Positions 34,401-43,600 of a stretch of DNA of 64,000 nucleotides are shown here, one piece after another (the first letter of the stretch is position 1; every line of letters starts with the position of its first letter). The stretch comes from Hygrocybe punicea. Taxonomy: Eukaryota; Basidiomycota; Agaricomycetes; Agaricales; Hygrophoraceae. Both the position numbers and the translations under genes were made by a program. A model generated the notes under the pieces. That model was not told the DNA's origin and ran no database searches. It saw nothing but the letters and a program-made list of their open reading frames with translations. Where the stretch lies: the NCBI GenBank assembly GCA_963556145.1, contig OY744471.1:1791590-1855589 (forward strand), written 5' to 3'.

Positions 34401-35090
34401 GAGCGTCGCCACCTAGATGTCCGGGAGGCCATTATGAAAAGTTGTGACGGAGATGAAAAGAAATGGCACACCGTAACCCACTCCGTATTTTGGGCCGAAC
34501 GGGTCACGACACACAAAAGCCTCGGATACTCGTCCTACTACATCGCACACGGAGTAGAACCGCTTTTTCCATTCGATTTTGCCGAAGCTACGTACATGGT
34601 TCCGACGCAAGATATGATGTCTACGACCGACCTTATAGTCATCCGCGCCCGACAACTTCGTAAACGAGAAGCCGACCTCGATCGGGTCAAAGAAAAGCTT
34701 ACCAAATCTCGGCTCGCGTCCGCCCGGCAATTTGAGCAGAAATACGCCAACACGATCAAAGTTTACGACTTCGAACCCGGTAACCTCGTTCTCGTCCGAA
34801 ATTCACGTATCGAAATGTCTCTCGATCGTAAAGCAAAACCGCGGTACTTTGGACCCATGGTTGTCGTCAGGAAAACAGAAGGCGGATCCTACATACTCGC
34901 CGAACTCGACGGTGCGGTTTCTAAATCTCGATTTGCCGCTTTCCGAGTCGTACCCTACCACGCCCGCTCAAAAATATCGATACCGTTGGACGACTTCTTA
35001 CAATACCCCGATGCCGACGATACCGATTCAAACGATCTTGATGATCCGACGTACCCGCCCTCCATAGACTCCTCACCCGACGACGATTAA
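31434..35090 (+). CDS. Pol polyprotein of element 2: RT, RNase H, integrase
   Basis: Entered by -1 frameshift; uninterrupted to TAA at 35088-35090 (about 1218 codons). An acidic, Ser-rich linker precedes the conserved ITGDPLADLP block. RT has YMDD (about 32610) followed by IPVKG, a signature of this lineage. RNase H keeps AVDSS, a KLELYGL box and APDGLSRR. The integrase has HHCC (AHDSLGH...CHQC, about 33925-34050) and DDE in YVDTMF, VTDNG and PIERRH (34117-34410). A C-terminal GPM-type module and acidic tail follow, without a chromodomain. All catalytic residues appear present, so this pol is probably functional. Confidence 0.92.
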   Translation, partial: FLEVEDPEIPLGKDAPGDEKPPLESDHTYTTNYASLLPFPLEEDLCFSIDLDFSSSQPQTAAQYISLLTDVQNQLRTTDTLPSSCSVSAPASHISSSNICNKASTEHATYISYTTPPTRDLKGVVTKKKYKKVADRIRPISTTLPDEYRIIREITGDPLADLPTLPTHPPDFTPGTRYTQERHDAMPMNPDGFLWPEEEKLGHHIIKTQEAAFAWNESEKGQFNTDYFPPIHIPTVPHDPWVHRNIPIPPGILNEVIGIIKDKINAGTYEPSNSSYRSRWFCVLKKDGKSLRIVHDLQPLNAVTIRDPAVPPMTEHLAEAFGGHSCYASFDLFVSFDQRLVHPSSRDYMTFQSPLGTLRLTRIAMGYTNSPQILHGDSTYILCDEIPHLAVPYMDDIPVKGPPTRYEQPDGTYETIPENPAIRRFIWEHFQGVNRVIQRFRYVGGTFNGKKLELCRPSVIVVGHRCTYEGRVADDSKVQKIRDWPLPTNLTEVRAFLGICGVLRIFIKDFSLHSRPLVRLTRKGIPFEFGEEEETAVDYLKNAVITSPALRAIDYTREWEVILAVDSSVLGVGFVLMQIRADGKRYPNRFGSISWNEREARYSQSKLELYGLFRALRAYRIFIIGVRNLTVEVDTKYIKGMLNNPDIQPNATINRWIAGVLLFDFRLVHVPASAHGAPDGLSRRPRAAEDPEEINDSDDWLDHSYGFFMEVVNYRPVPIPSKPIAVCGRCRATADRLQKLPAVLVYTNQEAVSDIPRSDKARAADVRLALVETWLRDLTRPANFTDEEYRLFLRYALEFFVTDNKLWRKDRHGKHKLVIPPDRRLQLLKDAHDSLGHKGIFSVRARLLDRFWWPHLDHDVKWYVQSCHQCQVRQMRYHHIPPTVATPASLFRKAYVDTMFMPRSGGYRYIVQAHCSLSAYPEFRMLRCETGSTIGTFLFEDILCRWGALEEIVTDNGKPFVEALDYLASRYGICHIRISPYNSQANGPIERRHLDVREAIMKSCDGDEKKWHTVTHSVFWAERVTTHKSLGYSSYYIAHGVEPLFPFDFAEATYMVPTQDMMSTTDLIVIRARQLRKREADLDRVKEKLTKSRLASARQFEQKYANTIKVYDFEPGNLVLVRNSRIEMSLDRKAKPRYFGPMVVVRKTEGGSYILAELDGAVSKSRFAAFRVVPYHARSKISIPLDDFLQYPDADDTDSNDLDDPTYPPSIDSSPDDD

Positions 35091-35296
35091 GCATTTCATT
35101 TATATTCTGTCCACGTTATACCCCCATTTTATTTAGTTCCTCTTAGTTTTCCAACGATATGACGAATGATGCGAATAGTCCTATGTCTTCGGGAGCCGAT
35201 CGGCTTTCCTTAGCTGGGTGAACAAGCTGACACGTCTTTTATATACACGATATATTTTTTTATATACAACGGGCTCGTTATTTTTATATATATATT

Positions 35297-36684
35297 TTAC
35301 AGGCGGCCGGTCTCGTAATCCCGCTTCAACATCGCCAACCTTGAGGTCGACCGTTCGAGATCGACGCGAAGCCGCTGGAACTCTTGACCGAAGTGGACGA
35401 GGTGACGGTTGACGTTGGTGCCCAGGGCTCCCAGCTCCTCCGTAAGGACCGCTAGCCGCGCCGACACTTGCTCGTAATTCTCCATCGTCAAAACGAACGG
35501 GTGCGCTGTCGAGGCCGTCCTAAGCCTTTTCGTCGGCCGCTCTTCCTCCGACTCCTCCTCGTCTTCGTCATCGTCCTCGACCGACTCCACCTCCTCGACC
35601 CGCGGTTTGCTCGTTGAGGCCCGGGCAGGCCTACTGCGGATGGGCTTTGTCGTGAACGACAACGGCTTCCTCGTACCGGCCGCGACCTCTTTGCCCTTTC
35701 CGGTATCCACCTTGCGCCGACCCCCGCCCGTCCGGTGTGTAGCGTTAGTACATCTCTTCTTCAGCCTCCGGCATCGTTCGCACACGTAGCCCGTGACGCC
35801 TCGACACGCCTCTTGCGCCTTGACGCAGTTGGTGCAGGGTTGTAGGGGAAACGGCCCGGTGAACTGTTACCAGGATCAGTAACTAAAGAACATATGAACC
35901 GACACAAGAACTCACCGTCGTACCAGCCAAGTCTCCGGTCTCTACGCCCAGCGTATCTACGTCGTCTACATCGGCCGGTGTCTCTGGTGCCGGGTCGACG
36001 GGGCCTTCCTCTGGCTCAACTGCGGCTTCCCCTTCCGGAATCGACTCAGTCCTTGGTTCACCCGCGTTTGCTTCAGCTCGCCGTTCTTCGCTGAGCCGCC
36101 GCCGATACGCGGCTCCATCCCTTTCAACCCGGTCCGCTTCTTGATTCCAGTGCTGCTCGTGTTGTTCTATTCTAAGCCGCTCTCGCCTTTCCTCTGCCGC
36201 CTTTCACCTTTTCTCCGCCTCCGCTCGTGCACTTGCCTCTGCCATCCGTTTGGCCTCCTCTTCCCGCGTAGCCGCTTCTTCATCCGCCCGCCGTCTGGCT
36301 TCTTCCTGTTCCTGCCTCTCCCGGTCCGCCGCTTCTTTCAGCCACTCTTCGACATCGTTGGCGTACGATTGGCGGTCGGCCCATAACGGTGGCGTTACTG
36401 GCCTCGTACCACCAGCTCGGAGTTCCGCGACGATTCCATTGTAAGCACGCTGGCGGGACGGCATGAGCTATCTTAGGACACGCGTAGTCAATAAGGAAAC
36501 TCACCAGCGCCTTCTTGCGGCCGCTTAACCATTGTTGGGCCATCCCCTCGTTGCCGTCCACCATCGTTACGAGGTCGTCGCTATGAAACACGGTGACCGC
36601 GTTGACGGCCTCTTCGTAGTCCGCCCGGACATCGGGTTCGATGCTTTCGACGAAAGCGAGGAAGTTGTCGTAGACTTGGGACAT
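35297..36684 (-). pseudogene. Convergent accessory gene of element 2: coiled coil + Zn(II)2Cys6-like cluster
   Basis: Three exons fit: 36505-36684, 35916-36449 and 35297-35863, with introns of 55 nt (GTGAGT...CCAG; a 37-nt alternative ending at 36468 is also in frame) and 52 nt. Total 427 codons, with one in-frame TGA at 36204-36206 (CGA in one step). The product has a globular N-terminus, a long Glu/Arg/Ala coiled coil, an acidic linker, then C-x2-C-x6-C-x7-C-x2-C-x6-C (about 35730-35840), exactly the Gal4-type Zn cluster spacing. A basic stretch, an acidic run (EDDDEDEEESEEE), an NLS-like PTKRLR and a C-terminal coiled coil follow. Probably nuclear and DNA-binding; it may regulate the element or the host. 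It is not part of the standard Ty3 gene set. Confidence 0.7.
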
Positions 36685-36854
36685 TGTGAACGTGTGATGG
36701 TGTAGAGGAAAGGTCGGATCAACAACGAGAAATTTTTTCTTTTTTTTACTTTGCCATTGTTTGGCCGCTCACGTGATTGGCCACATTCGCGACCCGCATT
36801 CGGAGACCCCATATTCTCGACCACGGATGGTCTCTATTAGAAGACCCAAGGAGA

Positions 36855-37649
36855 TGTAGAGGGTCCTCGACCCTCTGAGGCCGTAACATCGATATCTAGC
36901 GAATCCGCTCGAACCCGACGTCTCTAGCAATCTACGTTCGAACCCGACGCAACCCGACGCAACCCGATGCATACCGACTAGCACGGCCGCTCACGTACCT
37001 GGACGGTCTATCTCCTAAACTCACGGAACTTCAAATATCGAAGATAGATCTCATCGGACTGGGATCCCGACATCGGACTTGCCTTATTCACGCCTAGCGT
37101 CTCCCTTATGGGGATATAGTAAAGTATATTGCATCTTTTACGGTTTTTTATATCTTCCACCCATTTTCCCTGTCATCGTCGCCTCGCAACGCTCTTCCTA
37201 CTTCCCCATTTTTATTCTCCTTTGTCTCCTCTCATCGGCCGAGGACTCTCGTCCGAATCTAGGTACACAAATTTGTAGTATAAAAACGGTGCCCAAGCGC
37301 CGTCTCAGAATAAGAAACCAGTTCCCCCATTTCCTCTCTCTGAGAATTAAGTCTCTCAGTAAATTCCATCGCACACATTGCTCGTCGGATTCCTCGACGC
37401 CCTCCCCGTCGTTCTACCGCCTTTATCTCTACGTTACTCGTCACCCGACACCCGACCCGCCGTACCCGACATCGTCGGCCTCGTCGGCTTCGATCGGTCT
37501 CCATAGATCTCAGTAGTTTACTCGGCGGCTTCTTACTTTTTATATCCTATTATCTTACTGAAGCTTGTTAGACTATTCCTAGTCACTTCTACGCTGACCC
37601 CTCAGGCTTAGGATCATTATTCCGCAGCCACCCCGACCTCGCCTTTACA
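36855..37649 (+). repeat. 3' LTR of element 2
   Basis: 795 bp and, as far as I could compare by eye, the same as the 5' LTR. The purine-rich AAGGAGA just upstream (36848-36854) is the likely plus-strand primer. It is followed by the GCGT duplication and the interrupted membrane-protein gene. Confidence 0.95.
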
Positions 37650-37653
37650 GCGT

Positions 37654-37919
37654 TTATCCTCATAGCGATATGCCGAGGAGTACAACAAATCTCCATCACC
37701 GCCGATCCCGAGATCCCCCTATCAACGTTCGAGGCGTTCCGACCCCCCACGATACGTAGCAACGACACGTCACATGGCAACGAACATCCACACGAAGAAC
37801 TAGACAGCTGTGATGACACGTATCCAGACACTTACAAATCTAGTGACGAATCCATGTGCCAACCCGGCATGATCACAAATCACTTCGATGCCGGGGGAGA
37901 CGTAGACCCACCAACATGA
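37654..37919 (+). pseudogene. Small membrane protein gene, 3' part
   Basis: Continues the frame from 27843. It completes the hydrophobic helix (FILIAICRG), then gives a hydrophilic, acidic tail rich in S, D, T, E and H ending DVDPPT, TGA at 37917. No similarity recognised. The tail would face one side of a membrane behind the single N-terminal helix. Confidence 0.6.
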
Positions 37920-38177
37920 TGGAGTGAGTCGTCCTTACAACGCATCACTAGTACTGTGGAGGAGGGGGAATGGTATAAAAGACATCGTGCTACACGTAGC
38001 CTACCTTAACTTTGACCTCTTGTATTTCTCCTAGCAGTTGTACTAGACGTAACAAACTTCACAACCTCCATACCACTCAAACCTTATCCCTGAGACCCTA
38101 CCTTCACAAAAACATACCATCACTCTCATAAAAAGACCCTTGAACATAAAACCCTCGCTACTGCCGACATCGTGCAA
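37920..38177. other. Intergenic segment
   Basis: 258 bases between the membrane-protein stop and the convergent GX3 gene. It contains TGGTATAAAAGACA (about 37970), a good TATA element on the plus strand, with no gene assigned downstream of it. Nothing else supported. Confidence 0.4.
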
Positions 38178-38746
38178 CTATTTGATCCACAGATCCATTA
38201 CACGACCGCTAGTCGTGACACTGGGCGATTGGCAGGCTGTATCCAAACAGCCATTGTTGTACCCTTCAGTATAGCCATCGCATTGGCCAAAGCTCTGGCC
38301 ATCCTCATACCCTGCATCATATCCTATCAATCGGCCATCATCATAGGCTCTTTGATGGTCTTCATCCACCTTCGCAGCTCTTTTGGATGCTCGTTTGGCT
38401 GCCGTCAGTTGTCCAAGTAGTGTTGCCGAAGTTCAGTTCGGTCCGGTTCCGACCCTTTTTGGCGGAACCGCGAACTGAACTTCGGGTCCAGTTTGGCGCA
38501 TGGCCAAACCCGGACCCAGACGGCGTCGAACCGTCTCTTCGCGTTTGGTCTGGGTTCAGACGCGGTCTGAAACCCAGACCGAGGTGGGCTCACCCCGTCC
38601 GTTCTCCTCGCAAATGGCAGGCGCGTATCAATAGATACGGCGCTGCACTTCGCGAGGTAGATGGGTGCGGGGGAGCCCTCCGGTGTCCCCAAGGGATGTG
38701 GAGGGATGGGGGGTCTTGTCCCGTGGTCCCTGCGTGGCATTGCCGG

Positions 38747-38780
<34 letters not shown>

Positions 38781-38921
38781 GCCGTTGCTGCTGTTGCCGC
38801 CGTTGCTGCTGATACTGCTGCTGCTGTCGTTGCTGCCGTCGTTGCTGCCGTCGTTGCTGCCGCTGCCGGCGCTGCTCCTGCTGCCGTCGCCGTTGCTGCT
38901 GCCGCTGCTGCTGCTGTCGCC

Positions 38922-38952
<31 letters not shown>

Positions 38953-39938
38953 TTGCTGCTGCCGCTGCTGCTGCTGTCGCCGTTGCCGCTGCCGCTGTTG
39001 CTGCTGCTGCTGCTGCTGCTGTTGCCGCCGTTGCTGCCGTCGTTGCTGCCGCTGCCAGCGCTGCTCCTGCTGCCGTCGCCGTTGCTGCTGCCACTGCTGC
39101 CGCTGCTGTCGTGGCCGTTGCTGCTGCCGCTGCCATTGCCGTTGCCGTTGCCACTGCTGCTGCTGCCGGCATTGCTGCTGCTGCTGCTGGCCGTCGTGGT
39201 TGTCGTTGCCGTTGTTGTTGCCGCCGCTGGTGGTGGTGGTGGTGGTGGTGTTGCAGCTGTCGCGCGTCCATTGGCATTGGGTTGGCGTTGGGTGGTCATC
39301 TCGCGGCCGTGGGTGTGGTCACACTGCGGTCGCGGTCGAGCTTCCTGTAGCAGGCAACATTAGTAAAGTTCAGGAAAGTAAAATACGTACCTGTGTTCAT
39401 GAACGCGACATTGTGTCGCGTTCATTGGCCTTGCGTTGTTGCCTGTTGGTGAAGAAAGCTACCTGTAACGGTCACATGATACCGTTTAACACGAAAAAGT
39501 AAGTAAAGGAATGCGAAAAATAAATGAAATAAATACCTTAAAAATATCCGCGTTCGCGGTTTGGACGCGGTTTGGAGCCGTTCAGGAAATCCGGCAGGCC
39601 TCGAAACCCGGAACTGAACCTGCGGTCCGGTTCAGCACTTGGCTGAACTTAGACTGAACCTAGGGTTTGGTTCGGGGTTTGAACCGGGTTCGGCTAGGTT
39701 CGGAACCGAACTACGGCAACACTATGTCCAAGCGCAAAAGCAATTTCTTTAGGGTATTGGTTTTGTCAAATGAAGTGTTGAATTTATTGACGGCAGCTTC
39801 GTGGATGTTATCTTTGTATTCAACCGTGTATTTGTCTACCGTAGTCAATTTGCTGAGTGTGGTAGCTTGAGTTGGCTTGACATGATGCATGGCTTTTGCT
39901 TTCTTTGTAGCAGATTTTTTGTTGCTGGGGCCTGGCAT
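38178..39938 (-). pseudogene. GX3-repeat protein gene, interrupted by hAT copy c
   Basis: ATG at 39938 (MPGPSNKKSATKKAK) leads to a Lys-rich region, then the hAT element at 38418-39724. Below it, the frame at 38178-38417 shows glycine at every fourth residue (GRLIGYDAGYEDG, then GQCDGYTEGYNNG). That pattern resembles the deca-GX3 motif of Yae1/Lto1, which act in Fe-S protein maturation, but length and flanks differ. The two halves join in different frames; one extra base near 39755 would explain it. So the gene is broken by both an insertion and probably a frameshift. Identity with Yae1/Lto1 is not claimed. Confidence 0.45.
38418..39724. mobile_element. hAT-type miniature element, copy c
   Basis: 1307 bp in the same orientation as copy a and very similar to it. 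Ends TAGTGTTGCCG...CGGCAACACTA; 8-bp duplication TGTCCAAG (38410-38417, 39725-39732). CTG-rich tract at about 38745-39200, GGT run at about 39228-39250, hairpin at 39399-39425. No transposase. Confidence 0.9.
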
Positions 39939-40175
39939 GTCAAAAACAAGGATCGTGAGAGATAGAGTGGAAATGCAGAGACACAAAAACACAGGAACGC
40001 AAAAACACAGAAACGCTAAGATGCTGGACACTGAGACACTAGGATACTGAGACACTGAGACGCTGGTACACTGAGACAAAAGCACTGAGTGAGATGAACA
40101 CCAAAGAGACTTGGGATGCAACAACAAAGCAGAGGCAAGCGTGTTAAGGTCAAATCGCACTCTCATCACCACAAT

Positions 40176-40314
40176 GGGCTAGCAGAGAGTCCTCGAGCTC
40201 AATCGCTAAGCTCAAGTGGCTAAGATCCATCCTGATCCTACTGACTGCCAAACAGAGCTATCTACTGAATCAACCATGGGAAGGTCACATGATCTACCAG
40301 ATCTCCCTACCACA
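40176..40314 (+). repeat. 139-bp dispersed repeat, copy 2
   Basis: Pairs with 24023-24161. On its right it abuts an element-2-family LTR fragment at the same LTR position at which copy 1 abuts on its left. The repeat may therefore be an internal insertion of one LTR subfamily. Confidence 0.75.
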
Positions 40315-40655
40315 CTATACCCGACATTGTTGGCTTCGTCGGCTTAGACCAGTCTTGATAGATAGTAGTAGTTTTACTTGGTGGCTTTCTCCTCATTGTC
40401 CCTTACCACTTTACTGAGCTAACTATTCCACCATCACTTCTACGCTGACACCTCCCCAGGTTAGGATCTCTGTTCCATAGCCACCTCGACCTTGCCACTA
40501 CATCTGGAGCCCACCACAAGGAATATTTTAGCATCACCATAGCTTCCTCCTCCTGTATCATGCCCTCTGACCGTCATCTTTGAGACCTTCCTCAAAGAAC
40601 CCTTCAACAAGAACTTTCTCTAGCCACCTTCAACCCAACAATTGACGATGACTTA
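40315..40655 (+). pseudogene. Decayed LTR end, primer site and gag start, element-2 family
   Basis: 40315-40502 matches the last part of the element-2 LTR (end GCCACTACA). A decayed primer site TGGAGCCCACCACAAGG follows at 40505, then the head of gag with the word CACCATAGCT and SSS...PSDRHL, ending abruptly near 40655. CG dinucleotides are largely replaced by TG/CA. Confidence 0.75.
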
Positions 40656-43600
40656 AAGATAGCAACAACATGCTGGATGCAAAATTTGACATTGACCAGG
40701 TACCTTGTGTGACCAAGTACCTGACTGCACACAGTATGTGTTTTTGAAGGCTTTTGACCTCTCTGAGTCTGAATCTGAAGTCTGTTTTTCATCAAAAATT
40801 TCCCTTAAGGAGATATTAAAATTGTTGACTTTGAGTCTCCACAACTGTAGCCATATACACATATTACATTGAATCATAATTGTACATTTCAAGTGCACTC
40901 TGTCATTGATGCTGGTAACAAACATACAAATATAAAATAGAATCATTTCAGGATTATACCATATGTTTTGTGTAAAAAACAAAGAAAAAAGAACTTGTTC
41001 ATGCCATGTGCAGCACTGGCCTCCTAAACAAGTGTTTTAAGGTCCAGTCCATAGGACCAGAGAAAAAACTAGGACCAGACTGGACCTAGTGTTGCTGTGG
41101 CTTGGCTAGCCAGTCAGCTGGCTGGGCAAACTGCAGCTACAGCTATTATAGCCAGCCACATTTTGCTGTAGCTGTAGCTGCAGCTCAAGCTGTGGCTAGC
41201 TGGTATGGGGGTTAACCAACTATTGTGGAGGATTCCTCAACCTCACAAATAACATGTCAATTGCCATGACAAGGCATGTTGCAAGGTTGTAAATGGGCTC
41301 CAGTAGGTCCTTGCAAAAGGGGATGGTGGATGTCAGGTATGGTGGATGTCCCATGTCAACTACCTTGCAAATGATGCCCATGTGTCTATTGATATGGTCC
41401 ATATGTGCTCATGAGATGGAGATGGGGGCAGGAACTTCTCACCAACATTCCCTCTTTCCCTATTACTGTCAATGGTGGCAAACAACAATAACAGCAGCAA
41501 AATGGCTGCATCACTGCAAACAAGAAAAGGCATCAGGGTTGGCACATGCATCCCTGCTGCAGAAAATACATGTTTTTATCATTGTTTATTGTTTTATTTT
41601 AACACTAACATAATGATGACAACAACAGAGCATGGAACTGATGATGACAGACAATGATGGGATGTGGGGAGAAGGACAGCAGGGATGGTGCACCCACCTC
41701 ATTGCAGTAGGTAAGTATTGTTTTTTCTTAGCTACCAATTATGCAAATAACAACAACAGCAGTACCAACACAAACACCACAAGCACCTGATGAGGATGAC
41801 AGGCAGTGAGGACCAGGATGACAATAACCACCACCACCACAACAACAACAATGACCACGACAACAATGACCACAACTATGACTACAACCATGGCCATCCA
41901 ATTACCAACATTCCCCCAGATGCACACCGCCACATCAATCGACATCAGCACTGCAACCATAAGGTAACTGGGAGAATGGTGGTGTGCCCAACACCACCTG
42001 GTTGTGGCCAACCAATCAAGACCACACTGAACATGTGGACAAACAAGGGTGAATGAAATCAACAGCAAATGGCGATGTGGAGAAATGGGGGATGACAACA
42101 CAACCAAGTGCAGATAAATGGCAGGGGAATACTACAAGCAGGAAGGAGCAACAGGGGATTGTCTATCCATCCCATCCTGCAAAAAGGCATGTTTTCATTA
42201 TGTTTTTATTAGCTATTCTATGGTAATGTCTAACCACCCACATCCACTGCCTCACCACCTTGGTGACATGCAACCATAATGCAGGTAAATGACAACATGG
42301 GGATATGTAGAGCACAATAGAGTACATGTGATTGTAATTCTAAATACAATATTACGGTGCATGACCCACTACTTGGTCACACTAAATGTTTTGGTGTCAT
42401 TCTCCCACAACTTCAAAGATATTCATAAATTATCTTTTCAAGGTGATAGACATTTGTCTTATGAAGATATCTATATAATTTGAATGAGAGTTACAAGGCT
42501 AAATATCCTGCAGGAGTGAGAATAGTCCAGGAGTGTCCATTTTTGACCCTGACCAGAAAGTCAGTCATACTTGCTATGCTATAAGATACAGTAACATTTC
42601 AACCTTATGCTACAGTAAAATCTATTCTACTATATCTCTGCTTATGTATGAAATCCAAATTTATGATTCTATTAATCCAAACTATGGTACTTAATGCTTT
42701 TCAAGTTCAACTAACTGTGTTTTTATGCAAGTGGGCACTTGTTGGAAAGAAAGCCAGTTGTGCATAATGTTCTTATGAGTTATAACTCATAATGTTCTTA
42801 TGAGTCATAACTATCACTATTGTGGCCATATCAGAGATAGACATATGTTTAATCATGGCCAACTGCAGTTGAAGCCAACAACAACAACAAGCTGGATGCA
42901 AAATTTGACATTGACTGTGTACTTGACTGCACATAGTACCTATGATAACTGATCTGAACTGGTTGAAGACCAGTCTAAGCTAAAAAACTGGGCAACCAGT
43001 TATAATAGGTCAGGTTGTGGTTTTTGGGCAAATCAGTTGGACAGCAACCAGTCCCAGTTGCACCAAATTTGGCCAAAAAACCAGACCTAACTGGACTTTA
43101 AAACACCATGGATATTTAGAAAATACAAAACTGGTCTAGTTCTAGTATCACCCAAATTGGGCTGAAAACCAGACCAGACCAGACTTTAAAACATTAGGAG
43201 TGGCCAAGAGCCTTTGTATGCACCTCAAAAAAACAAGGCATGGACATGAATTTCCAAATCTGTTATAATCCAATCTAATGTTTTTACTATCTAAGGCACC
43301 ATTGTGCATCATAACTTACAATCACAATTACCAAGATCAAGATATGTCCACACAACTCTGTGCTGCATCTGGACTCTCGAAAGTCAAAGGGCCCAAGCTT
43401 GTGAACTAAACACCGCAATGAATTCCAGGTCCAGACAGATTTGCATTACCCACTTGGGCCACACTAGAGCCATTGAAATGGACAGCACTGCGGATATGCA
43501 ACAATATCCTTGTGGAAAGAACACTATGCATGACCCTTTGAAATCTGGTAGATGCAATTAGAGCACTGATTTGAGGTGAGTGACATAACATACAGTTTCA

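Larger units (their letters stand above)
27844..37649 (+). mobile_element. Full-length Ty3/gypsy element 2
   Basis: 9806 bp, flanked by GCGT (27840-27843, 37650-37653), with two 795-bp LTRs in which I found no difference by eye, so the insertion is young. Order: LTR, primer site, gag-protease, -1 shift, pol (RT, RNase H, integrase), convergent accessory gene, purine tract, LTR. Pol is intact. Gag and the accessory gene each have one in-frame TGA. It splits a small membrane-protein gene. Confidence 0.95.
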
